Shown: positions 55,259 to 62,163 of the stretch, piece by piece | Position numbering within the stretch: the stretch's first letter is position 1 | Layout of the letters: each line of letters begins with the position of its first letter | NCBI RefSeq assembly: GCF_024172085.1 | Contig: NZ_JAMZDZ010000001.1 | Location: forward strand, 3,596,001 to 3,660,000 | DNA length: 64,000 bases | Origin: Hamadaea flava | Lineage (GTDB): Bacteria; Actinomycetota; Actinomycetes; Mycobacteriales; Micromonosporaceae | Reading direction: 5' to 3' | The notes under the pieces: generated by a model | Seen by the model: the letters and a program-made list of their open reading frames with translations, nothing else | Told to the model about the DNA's origin: nothing | Databases searched by the model: none | Translations under genes and position numbers: made by a program

Positions 55259-55449
55259 CAAGGGCCAGCGCCCGGCGCGTGGCACGCCGAACGGGTGCGG
55301 AATGCGCCACCACCGGGATAACCCACGTACACACCCCCACCCCACATACCCGCCCCCAGGCACCTACCCCCACGCGCCTACCCCCACCCCACAAACCGCC
55401 CCCTCGACTACCCCCACCCACCCACGCCCGCTACCACCTACACGCATAG
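55255..55449 (+). CDS. Doubtful ORF running into AC-rich DNA
   Basis: A 64-residue ORF starting by ATGA overlap. The first 25 residues look ordinary; the rest is Pro/Thr/His low-complexity because the DNA is AC-rich. It may be read by chance and could be non-coding. Confidence 0.25.
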   Translation: MTRASARRVARRTGAECATTGITHVHTPTPHTRPQAPTPTRLPPPHKPPPRLPPPTHARYHLHA

Positions 55450-55725
55450 CGCATATACCCATGCCCACCACCCGCCCCACTACCTATAAGTAAATACGTA
55501 TAGGCACATAGCTATAGCCCTACACACATACGCGCTACACACCACATACTCCTACTCACCCGTACGCACCCATAGGTACACACCTATGTGCAGCACATGG
55601 CGCATGGGCCAATGCGCATAGCATCAAGGCAAAGGCAAGACAAAGAAGATGAAGACATCAATCAATGATTGATGATGATGATCGACGAATGGTCAAGTCA
55701 AGACTCGAAGACCTTGCAAGAGCAG
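55321..55725. other. Skewed non-coding region with G-quadruplex potential and hairpins
   Basis: A stretch without a convincing gene. At 55321-55440 the plus strand is almost only A and C (ACCCCCAC-type runs), so the other strand has many GGGG/GGGGG runs. At 55483-55504 CCTATA/TATAGG, at 55571-55588 CATAGGT/ACCTATG, at 55600-55617 GCGCAT/ATGCGC, and at 55656-55674 CATCAATCA/TGATTGATG form hairpins. The last part (55626-55720) is purine-rich. This looks like an origin or transfer region of the element. Confidence 0.55.
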
Positions 55726-55726
55726 C

Positions 55727-56023
55727 ATGAGGAGCAAGAGCGCAAGCGCAACATCAACGACGCACACCAGCAGGCACACCAGCAAACCAACCGACACCGA
55801 CACCGACACCAGCAACCGGGGTACCCGAACAACTCACCCGACCACGTCGAAGCGGAGATCGGACCGCGTACTCGACCTCGTCGAGAATCAACGCGCTCGT
55901 CGCCGCACTTCGAGCGCGAACCGCGACCGAGACCCGGCGGGACCTCCGTACTTTTGGGACTCGAAGCGCCGGGAAGGCACCGCTGTCCCAGGATTATTTT
56001 CTCCCGACGATCTTTGGTTGTAG
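55727..56023 (+). CDS. Weak candidate ORF
   Basis: A 98-residue frame whose second half (RVLDLVENQRARRRTSSANR, then GPPYFWDSKRREGTAVPG) looks more protein-like than its low-complexity first half. Its codon bias is only moderate and no start signal stands out. The rest of 56024-56121 shows no gene. Confidence 0.2.
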   Translation: MRSKSASATSTTHTSRHTSKPTDTDTDTSNRGTRTTHPTTSKRRSDRVLDLVENQRARRRTSSANRDRDPAGPPYFWDSKRREGTAVPGLFSPDDLWL

Positions 56024-56121
56024 ATCTTGGCCGCAACACACAGAAAACTGGCAGTCTTCCTGGTAATTGCTCGGTTCTCGCCCGGCAAACCTGCCGAATC
56101 AGCCTCGCCAGCTCATACGTC

Positions 56122-56152
56122 GGCCCGCTGAGCGCCACTCTCCGCCAAGATC
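56122..56152. repeat. 31-base direct repeat, left copy
   Basis: GGCCCGCTGAGCGCCACTCT and onward to 56152 matches 61659-61689 with three mismatches. Both copies lie just beyond the stop codon of a small minus-strand gene of the element. Confidence 0.65.
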
Positions 56153-56175
56153 AGGCCCTTCCTGGGGTAGCTCTG

Positions 56176-56451
56176 CTACCAGATCCGGCTGTGGGGCGAG
56201 AACATCGGCTTCACGCCGCGCTTCTCGTTGCACCGCCGGTGTGCGGGCAGGCAGTTGGCCGGGTTGAGGGCCAGGCCGCCTTGGCTGATCGGCACCACGT
56301 GTTCGATCGTGAAGCTGAGCGGGTGTGGGGAGCGCAGCGCCGGGTCGATGGGTTGGCGGCAGTGCACACAGGACGCGCCCATGGCGCGCATGGTCGCGAT
56401 GAGCCGCCGGTACGGGCGGCCGTTGCGGGGGTCGCCGCGCCGGTCACTCAT
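56176..56451 (-). CDS. HNH endonuclease
   Basis: A 91-residue HNH nuclease domain. Zinc-binding Cys28 and Cys31 (CVHC) and Cys74, the catalytic Glu50-His51 (FTIEHVVP) and His71/Asn75 (CLPAHRRCNEKRG) are present, so it looks complete. Phage HNH proteins often assist terminase-linked DNA cleavage, but no terminase gene is nearby. It overlaps the upstream ORF by eight bases. Confidence 0.88.
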   Translation of the reverse strand: MSDRRGDPRNGRPYRRLIATMRAMGASCVHCRQPIDPALRSPHPLSFTIEHVVPISQGGLALNPANCLPAHRRCNEKRGVKPMFSPHSRIW

Positions 56452-56698
56452 CGTCGTGCCCGTGGTCGTTGCGGTCGGCGGCGACGTGCTCCAGCAGATG
56501 GGCCTGGAGCTGCTCGTCGGTGGCCTTGACGGTCGCGGCCAAGGCTCGCGCGTACTCCCAAGCGACGAAGTAGACGGCCTGTTTCGTCATGCCGTCCAGC
56601 ATCAGCCCGAATGCTTCACCGTCCTCGCGTCGGGCGTGGACCAGTCCGGCGATGTAGGCGGTGGTGATGTCGCGGTCGTCGGGGATGTCGTCGTCCAT
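56444..56698 (-). CDS. Small acidic protein upstream of HNH
   Basis: An 84-residue acidic protein (start MDDDIPDDRDITTAYIAGLV) with a helical middle (VYFVAWEYARALAATVKATD). It is the first gene of the short minus-strand HNH operon. No recognised domain; such proteins are found in actinophage genomes. Confidence 0.55.
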   Translation of the reverse strand: MDDDIPDDRDITTAYIAGLVHARREDGEAFGLMLDGMTKQAVYFVAWEYARALAATVKATDEQLQAHLLEHVAADRNDHGHDDE

Positions 56699-56800
56699 CG
56701 TTCCAGCGTACGGGGCATTTCGTACTGGCCGGTCTGAATATTTCCGGGTACCGTTTATGCACCAGCCGCAGAGTTCGATCCATATGAACTGGAGGCTGGT

Positions 56801-56995
56801 ATGGGAAAGTCACGCGCCGGGCGGCGTATCGAGATGGACGCCGCGCCGCAGCCGCAATCTCAGCAGGAGATCGTCGATGTCAACGCGGCGGCCGAGCGTG
56901 TGCGCCGGGAGTTCGACACCGCGATCAACGGCGTAAGCCGCAACGGGGAACGCGGGCATGTTCAGCTCCCGAGCGGCGCGGAGCCGATCCGATGA
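56801..56995 (+). CDS. Small element-encoded protein before the zinc-ribbon gene
   Basis: A 64-residue protein with a coiled-coil-like middle (DVNAAAERVRREFDTAIN). GGAGG lies six bases before the ATG at 56801, one of the clearest Shine-Dalgarno sites in the element. It overlaps the next gene by ATGA. The function is not known. Confidence 0.6.
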   Translation: MGKSRAGRRIEMDAAPQPQSQQEIVDVNAAAERVRREFDTAINGVSRNGERGHVQLPSGAEPIR

Positions 56996-57186
56996 CCGCC
57001 TGTGCGCATTGCGGCACCCCGCTGCCACCCCAGCTCGGCCCTGGGCGGCCGAAGGTCTACTGCAGCCCGGTGTGTCTGGAGCGAGCGCGTGCGCGCCGCG
57101 ATGAGGCCCTGAAGGCTGCGGGGCGGGCCGCCGTCGAGGCATACCGCGAGGCGATCACAGACCAGGGCGGAGCGGTCCCATGGTGA
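56992..57186 (+). CDS. Small zinc-ribbon protein before the prohead protease
   Basis: A 64-residue protein with a CAHC pair at residues 4-7 and a YCSPVCLERAR pair at 23-28, a DNA- or RNA-binding type zinc ribbon, followed by a helical end. It overlaps the prohead protease gene by seven bases. Confidence 0.6.
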   Translation: MTACAHCGTPLPPQLGPGRPKVYCSPVCLERARARRDEALKAAGRAAVEAYREAITDQGGAVPW

Positions 57187-58133
57187 ATGCCCTGCACGTC
57201 ACGGCACCCGTTCGCTGGGATCTGTCCAAGGCCGATGATGGGACCGGTTCGCTGACCGGCTGGGCGAGCGTCTACGGGGTCATCGACCAGCAGTCCGACG
57301 TCATCGCCGCCGGTGCCTTCGGCGAGTTCGTCAAGTCGTGGAAGGCATCGGGCAGGCCGACGATCCCGCTCGCCGTCGACCACGACCACAGCTCCGACGG
57401 CATCATCGGCTCGATTACCGACCTCACCGATTCGCCGTACGGCTTGTCATTTACGGCCGCGTTCTCGTCCGACCCCAGAGCCCAGTCGTACCGGCTCAAG
57501 GCCGCTGAGGGACATCTCACCGGGGTCTCCGTGTTCGCCGACATCCAGGCGAAGTCCATGGAGATGGTCGGCGCACGGGCGGTGCGGGTCATCACGAAGG
57601 CCGGGCCGTTGCGGGAGGTGTCGCTGACCGGTTACCCGGTCAACACGTCCGCGCGGGTCACCGTCGCCAAGGCGGCAACCATGAAGGGGACCACGATGTA
57701 CACGAACATGTCAGCGGCGGAGCTGTCGGCGGTGCTCGACCGGATGGACGCCGAACTGTTCGCCTCGATGCAGGCCAGCGCGGTGAAGTCGATGACCATC
57801 GACGAGATCTTCGCCGAGGAGCGGCGTCGCGGCTACACCGGGCCGGGGCCGGGCCGCCTTCCCGGCGGCACCTACGACCGCTCCGGGCAGCTCGTGTGCG
57901 GGGAGTGCACCCCGTGCCGGGAGGGCCGGCGAGGCGATTGCATCCACAAGGGAACTCAGGCGGCGGTGAACGCGGCGATCCGGCACCGCCGGGTGCGGGA
58001 GAACCAGCAGGCTAGTGATCTGCTCGCTGAGGTGGGCCGAGCGTCCGGCTTCGCGGCGGTCGCCGACCTAAGCGAGCACACGGTCCGGGAGGCCGCGAAG
58101 GCGAACCTCCACGCGCGGATCGACGAGATGTAG
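57180..58133 (+). CDS. HK97-type prohead protease with Cys-rich C-terminal extension
   Basis: A 317-residue protein. Residues 1-165 match the HK97 prohead protease family (S78): TGWASVYGVIDQQSDVIAAG, VDHDHSSDGIIGSI with the putative catalytic His, GHLTGVSVFADI with Ser117, and REVSLTGYPVN at 145-155. Residues 170-317 are an extension with Cys240, 243, 246 and 254 (CGECTPCREGRRGDC). In complete phages this protease matures the capsid and is followed by the major capsid gene, but none is present here, so it is an orphan. The possible target is a helper phage capsid (inference). Confidence 0.85.
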   Translation: MVNALHVTAPVRWDLSKADDGTGSLTGWASVYGVIDQQSDVIAAGAFGEFVKSWKASGRPTIPLAVDHDHSSDGIIGSITDLTDSPYGLSFTAAFSSDPRAQSYRLKAAEGHLTGVSVFADIQAKSMEMVGARAVRVITKAGPLREVSLTGYPVNTSARVTVAKAATMKGTTMYTNMSAAELSAVLDRMDAELFASMQASAVKSMTIDEIFAEERRRGYTGPGPGRLPGGTYDRSGQLVCGECTPCREGRRGDCIHKGTQAAVNAAIRHRRVRENQQASDLLAEVGRASGFAAVADLSEHTVREAAKANLHARIDEM

Positions 58134-58236
58134 GGCGGGCGTTAACGTCGCCCGGCGGCGGAGTTCTTGTCTGACTCATGGCCGCCGCCGGAACGAAGGC
58201 CGCCACCGTGGGTTCTTTCCCGACGGCCTGCGCCAA

Positions 58237-58283
58237 GCCACCGCCCCCCGGGCTCTGACAACGGCAGGCCGGGGGGCGGTGGC
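58237..58283. terminator. Strong terminator after the prohead protease
   Basis: A perfect 15-base stem (GCCACCGCCCCCCGG at 58237-58251, matching 58269-58283) with a 17-base loop, lying between the convergent prohead protease and the small membrane protein genes. No T-tract follows. Confidence 0.75.
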
Positions 58284-58295
58284 GTGTCAACGGCC

Positions 58296-58916
58296 TCAGC
58301 CCGCGCCATCGCCCCTGCGCTGGGCAGGGGTTGGAGGAGGCGCCTGCGTCCGGCTTTCGATCCGGAATGCGCCGTTGCCACCGGACTTCGTGGTGACCTC
58401 GGCGAAGGTAGTGGCGATCTCCTTCAAGGCGACGGCCACGTCGTTCAGGGTGCGGTGGCCGATCAGAACCCCCTCCAGCGCCTTGATGTCGATGCCGTAG
58501 ACGCTGGGATCTACAGGTCCACGCGGCCCGTCTGCCTCGATCGTGATCTGTATCGGCTTGGGGTTGCGATCCAGGATCTCGTTGCCTACGCCGATTCCGC
58601 GAACGAGATGGGCTCCCGGCGGGATCGCGCCGATCTCCCAGGTCTCGATGTTCTCCGGCGCGTTGTGTAGCGCGGACACGAGCGGCGGCGACAGCGTGAC
58701 CCTTACGTTCTTCGCCACGGTCGGCCCCTGGTTCCTGACCAGCAGCACGGTCAGCGCCGGTTGGTGCTCGTCAGGTCGAATGTCGACGTATACGTACGGC
58801 TGCTTCTGGTTGCGCGCGAGCTTCGCCTGAACTACGGCACTGCGGGCGATGAACCCTGAGACGATGAGAGCAGCCCAGGGGGCCAACTGCGTCATGACCT
58901 GGCCAATTGTTCCCAT
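58296..58916 (-). CDS. Membrane-anchored protein of the element, unknown function
   Basis: A protein of about 206 residues. One transmembrane helix near the N-terminus (LAPWAALIVSGFIARSAVV) is followed by a beta-rich domain with LTVLLVRNQGPTVAKNVRVT, similar to small CARDB-like extracellular folds, and by a Pro/Arg-rich tail. The ATG at 58916 is the likely start. It lies 84 bases downstream of the nuclease-like gene on the same strand, so the two may be co-expressed. I do not recognise a function. Confidence 0.6.
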   Translation of the reverse strand: MGTIGQVMTQLAPWAALIVSGFIARSAVVQAKLARNQKQPYVYVDIRPDEHQPALTVLLVRNQGPTVAKNVRVTLSPPLVSALHNAPENIETWEIGAIPPGAHLVRGIGVGNEILDRNPKPIQITIEADGPRGPVDPSVYGIDIKALEGVLIGHRTLNDVAVALKEIATTFAEVTTKSGGNGAFRIESRTQAPPPTPAQRRGDGAG

Positions 58917-59000
58917 GCGGCGTTTCCTTCCGATGCTGCGGCGAACCAAGCCCGCGCCATCTTTCGGAAGGCGCGGGCTGGGCTGCGATGGGTGATCGTC

Positions 59001-60509
59001 TTAGTCGGAGTCGGAGTCCGTGTCCGTGTCCGTGTCCGTCTTCCGGTGGAGTTCGTCGCGCGTGTCCTGGTCGGCTCGCAGCTTCGACGCGGACTCCTGC
59101 CGCCGCGCGTCGATGATCATCGGCCGCACCTCGACGTCGGGATGCTTTCGCGCCACGATTTCGGCCGCCCGCGTGATCTTCTCCGTGGTCTTCGGGTCGA
59201 GGTCCTTGTCCTCGAACGCGACGGCGACGAAGTAGGCCACCCGGATTTCCTCGGCGATGAGGTACTCCTTCGTCTGCTCGAGGATGCCGTCCCAGAAGTG
59301 CGAGTTACTCATCAGCTTCATCTCGACCAGGGCGCGAGCGCTCCACGACTTCGAGAACTTGAAGTCGACCGGGCCACGTCCGGCGTTCGCCTCACCAGTC
59401 AAGTCCACATCGTTGGCCCGACAGTAGTTGATCGCCGCGCCGTGGAACATGCGCTGCACCTTGCGCTCGGTGACCGGGCGACCGCTGCTTTCCCACAGCA
59501 TCTCCCACCCGTTCTGGTGCTCGATGTAGTGCGTGAACGCGTCCAGCACCGCCTTGACGAACTGGGGGAACTCCTCGGGGGATGCGGGCAGGAACGCGAG
59601 CGGAGAACGCGCCGCAATCTCGGCCCCCACGTCGTACCACCGCACCAGAAACTTCGGGTCACGGTCGACCGGGTACGGCTTGTGATCCGTCGCTTCCATC
59701 TTGCTCAGGTAATCCGCCACGATGTCGGGGTTCTGGCGGGCCAGACGCGCCATGGTCCACCGGTCGACGTTCTTGGCGATGTCGTAGTTGAAGTCACCCC
59801 GCAACGCCTCGCTGTGGTTGGCCCAGGCGTACCTCCAGAACGCCTCCGGCGTGACGATCGGCATCTCCTTCAAGAACTCCTTCGGCACCAGCAGCACGGG
59901 CCGGTTCTTGAAGTACGGGTTGGCGGGCAGCTCCACGTCCGCGTCAGCCCACCGGGCGTGCTCGGTGCTCCAGCGGGCGTTGCGGACTCGGAACTCCTGC
60001 ATCGGGATGTCGTGGCGACGGCAGACGTCCTGCGTGTACTCGATGAAGCGCGACTTCAGGATGTTGCAGACTGCGTCGCTGATGCGGTCGACGCCCATGC
60101 CGCCCTGGAACAAGACCAGAGTCTCAATGTGGTCCACGTTCTCGATCCCGAGACCGAGCGCCGTCTTGACGCCGCTCAGCATGCCCTGCTGCAGCCCCGA
60201 GCCGGAGCCGGAGCCGTTCGGCGACGCCTCGGCCATGCCCAGGCAGAACTCGGCCGGTTCGGGGAACATGAGAAGCCGGGATGCCTTCTTCCAGGCCAGA
60301 GACCGCTCGTCCCCCTTGGACTCGGCCACGAGTCCGAAGACGATCTCGAAGAAGCCGAGGATCTGATCGTGGGCTCCCGACCAGAACGGGCTGACGTTGT
60401 CGTAGATCAGGAAGGGGTCGACGAAGAGCTTGGAATCCACCCGAAGGTAGACGTCGAACCAGTCGTCTTCCTGACGTCGCTCGACGTCGTAGTGCTCACT
60501 GAACTTCAC
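59001..60509 (-). CDS. Large protein with PD-(D/E)XK-like nuclease core; defence candidate
   Basis: A 502-residue protein. The N-terminus contains DDWFDVYLRVDSKLFVDPFL and, near residue 137, GGMGVDRISDAV. A Gly/Ser linker (99-105) sits between these. The C-terminal domain shows a PD-(D/E)XK nuclease pattern: Glu373, GRGPVDFKF with Asp382, LVEMKLMS with Glu396 and Lys398, and EQTKEYL. The tail is a DTDTDTDSDSD repeat. GAGGAG lies eight bases before the GTG at 60509. I recognise no named family. The fold suits DNA cleavage, so restriction of foreign DNA is possible; that is inference. Confidence 0.7.
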   Translation of the reverse strand: MKFSEHYDVERRQEDDWFDVYLRVDSKLFVDPFLIYDNVSPFWSGAHDQILGFFEIVFGLVAESKGDERSLAWKKASRLLMFPEPAEFCLGMAEASPNGSGSGSGLQQGMLSGVKTALGLGIENVDHIETLVLFQGGMGVDRISDAVCNILKSRFIEYTQDVCRRHDIPMQEFRVRNARWSTEHARWADADVELPANPYFKNRPVLLVPKEFLKEMPIVTPEAFWRYAWANHSEALRGDFNYDIAKNVDRWTMARLARQNPDIVADYLSKMEATDHKPYPVDRDPKFLVRWYDVGAEIAARSPLAFLPASPEEFPQFVKAVLDAFTHYIEHQNGWEMLWESSGRPVTERKVQRMFHGAAINYCRANDVDLTGEANAGRGPVDFKFSKSWSARALVEMKLMSNSHFWDGILEQTKEYLIAEEIRVAYFVAVAFEDKDLDPKTTEKITRAAEIVARKHPDVEVRPMIIDARRQESASKLRADQDTRDELHRKTDTDTDTDSDSD

Positions 60510-60651
60510 TCGCGATGCTCCTCACCTGGGCAGAATTTGCCCACGGCAAAATGGAGTCGCATGCGCCCGACACTTTGCGAAATTTCACAAAGCCTTCCCG
60601 ATGAAGATCGGGGCGGGGTAGGGTCTCGGCTGCGGTGTCCAATCGCTTTAG

Positions 60652-60697
60652 AGACCCGGCTCGGGTGCCGACCTCGGCATCTGGCCGGGTCTTTCTT
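60652..60697 (+). terminator. Plus-strand terminator-like hairpin, possible end of a short RNA
   Basis: AGACCCGGC (60652-60660) and GCCGGGTCT (60684-60692) pair perfectly, with a second small hairpin (TGCCGA/GGCA) in the loop, followed by TTTCTT. It is oriented to end plus-strand transcription, but no plus-strand gene lies upstream; the minus-strand nuclease-like gene starts at 60509. A short RNA from 60510-60690 is one explanation. Confidence 0.55.
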
Positions 60698-61068
60698 GCG
60701 TCTCCGTGACTCCCTGTAACTTTAGCGGCCGGGGCGGACAAGAAGCGGTCACTCGTTGTAGGGGCCACTGAGGACAAATCTGCCCATCTGCAATTTTGCG
60801 CGCGGAAGCGAGTCGATTCACGCAGGATCTGTCACCGCATGACATCGACGATGCTGGGTTTATCCGATGTGTAGGGATAGATCAGCATTCACGTTTGTGG
60901 CGCGCATCACCCGATCTCGGGAAAAAACAAATCTGCAGCCGTCCGCTTCGGCGTGTCGCGCCGCCGAACGTTTCGCCTGGCCCATCCCCCACCAACGTCA
61001 GTCGGAAACACACCGCAGACCCGCGACGGTCCAGGGCCAGATCAGCTCCCCGTGCTTCACTGGCGCTC
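60698..61068. other. Non-coding stretch before the membrane protein gene
   Basis: No convincing gene is seen here. Reading frames across it lack start signals and have no recognised motif. Possible promoter sequences for the gene at 61069 are not evident. Confidence 0.4.
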
Positions 61069-61659
61069 GTGAGGCTCCACACGCGTCTTGATCATCCGTT
61101 TCCGCTGCCCGTTGACCCTGTTCGGGACGGCTGGGATTGGCTCAGCCTGTGGGTGGGCCTCGGTTCGGCGGTCATCGGCCTATTCGTGGGCATCACCGCC
61201 ATCGTCCTCGCCCGGAAGGCGAACAGGCACGCGAAGGAGGCGATGGAGATGGCCGCTGAGGCGGAGCGGCGGGCGATCGAACGGGCGACCGACGAGCGAC
61301 GGCGGCTCTTTGAGCTGGAGATCCTTCGCGACATGTTGGAGCAGTGCAATCCGCATGACAACAAGATGAGGAGTCTCGCCAGGGAGTTCGGTCGCGAGTG
61401 GATGGACGTTGAATTCGGGGCGCAGCTCATGATGCTGCCCGACGACGAGCTGCCATTTTGGCGGGCATATCCGACGTTCAGCAGGGAGGCCCGATACCGG
61501 ATGATGCCTCACGAAAGTGCCGAGCAGGCAATCGAACAGGCTCGATACGCCGGAACCGGGGGACAGCTCCTTTGGCAGGCTGACGCAGAATTCACCGAGG
61601 TCATGACTCGTGAGTTCCGGCAGGATCTCAAGGCGGCGATTACGCGGAGGATGCGGTAG
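61069..61659 (+). CDS. Membrane-anchored coiled-coil protein of the element
   Basis: A protein of about 196 residues. One transmembrane helix (GLGSAVIGLFVGITAIVLA) lies at about residues 30-50. It is followed by a basic/acidic coiled coil (KEAMEMAAEAERRAIERATD) and a globular part (REFGREWMDVEFGAQLMMLP). The start is uncertain: GTG at 61069 is the best candidate, but no Shine-Dalgarno sequence is seen. It faces the nuclease-like gene across 559 bases. The function is not known. Confidence 0.55.
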   Translation: MRLHTRLDHPFPLPVDPVRDGWDWLSLWVGLGSAVIGLFVGITAIVLARKANRHAKEAMEMAAEAERRAIERATDERRRLFELEILRDMLEQCNPHDNKMRSLAREFGREWMDVEFGAQLMMLPDDELPFWRAYPTFSREARYRMMPHESAEQAIEQARYAGTGGQLLWQADAEFTEVMTREFRQDLKAAITRRMR

Positions 61660-61689
61660 GCCCGCTCAGCGCCAATCTCCGCCACGATC
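61659..61689. repeat. 31-base direct repeat, right copy
   Basis: Matches 56122-56152 with three mismatches. It begins at the stop codon of the coiled-coil gene and lies beyond the stop of the small minus-strand gene at 61766, as the left copy lies beyond the HNH stop. Confidence 0.65.
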
Positions 61690-61765
61690 GCGTCATGCCC
61701 CGGACCCGGTATAGGCCGACGCGCCCCGGACCCGTGGGATGACCGGAGCGCGTCGCTATCCGTCC

Positions 61766-61972
61766 TTACTCCGCGAGCCGTCGGCCGATGATGTCCGCCA
61801 GCACGAACAGCGCGAGCCGCAGACGGCGTAGGTCGCCCGCATCGAGGTAACCGAGATCCTTTACCTCGAAGAGTTCCGTCGCGACGTCACGCAGGTCCAA
61901 GGCGATGGTTCCGGCCACGATGCGCTCGGCCTCGTCGAACTGGTCGACGTCCACCGTGATGCTGTGTTCCAT
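61766..61972 (-). CDS. Small acidic protein at the right end of the element
   Basis: A 68-residue, acidic helical protein (EAERIVAGTIALDLRDVATE). GGGGG lies close to eight bases before the ATG at 61972. It is the last gene before the right junction. No recognised domain. Confidence 0.55.
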   Translation of the reverse strand: MEHSITVDVDQFDEAERIVAGTIALDLRDVATELFEVKDLGYLDAGDLRRLRLALFVLADIIGRRLAE

Positions 61973-62061
61973 GATCGCTACCCCCCGATGCGATCTTCGT
62001 TCGGCCTGATGGCCGCTCCTATGTGAGGCGCTTCACACCTCAGCTCGGTCGGCAACCGGTT

Positions 62062-62073
62062 CTGCGGGTCGCC
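62062..62073. other. Right attachment junction candidate
   Basis: CTGCGGGTCGCC, one base different from the left junction at 51161-51172. The comM reading frame continues to the right of it as WTLSDLAGRDRP. Confidence 0.7.
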
Positions 62074-62163
62074 TGGACCCTCAGCGATCTGGCCGGTCGC
62101 GACCGGCCGGGTCGTGAGGACGTCGCGACCGCGCTGACCTTGCGATTGGGAGACCTGAGATGA
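62062..62163 (+). pseudogene. comM: ComM C-terminal remnant
   Basis: Thirty-three codons in the original frame, LRVAWTLSDLAGRDRPGRED and onward to LRLGDLR, then TGA overlapping the dprA ATG (ATGA). This is the conserved end of YifB/ComM proteins, which join a C-terminal helical region to the AAA+ core. It has no start codon of its own. Confidence 0.9.

Larger units (their letters stand above)
51161..62073. mobile_element. Integrated 10.9 kb serine-recombinase element in comM
   Basis: The boundaries are set by the comM gene, which is intact in frame when 49757-51172 is joined to 62074-62163. Both junctions carry CTGCGRGTCGCC (R is A on the left, G on the right). The element holds a large serine recombinase next to the left end, small ORFs, a P-loop replication-type protein, box- and hairpin-rich non-coding DNA, an HNH protein, an orphan HK97-type prohead protease, a PD-(D/E)XK-like protein and two small membrane-anchored proteins. 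No conjugation, terminase, portal or capsid gene is visible. This fits a phage-derived or satellite-like island. Confidence 0.9.

Noticed and set aside
55669-56529. Long plus-strand frame of 286 codons across 55669-56529
   Set aside because: Its second half lies opposite the HNH gene and its first half is low-complexity; no domain is recognisable.
59006-59043. GTCCGT/GTCGGA runs at the end of the nuclease-like gene as a phase-variable tract
   Set aside because: It is an in-frame hexamer-type repeat (DTDTDTDSDSD); length changes by full units would not shift the frame, so phase variation by frameshift is unlikely.
60796-61068. Extending the coiled-coil membrane protein upstream to 60796
   Set aside because: The extra 91 residues are of mixed composition with no family character and no ribosome binding site; the later GTG is nearer to the transmembrane helix.
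51161-62073. Integrative conjugative element
   Set aside because: No FtsK/TraB-type transfer gene, relaxase or type IV secretion gene is found in the element; its cargo is phage-like instead.
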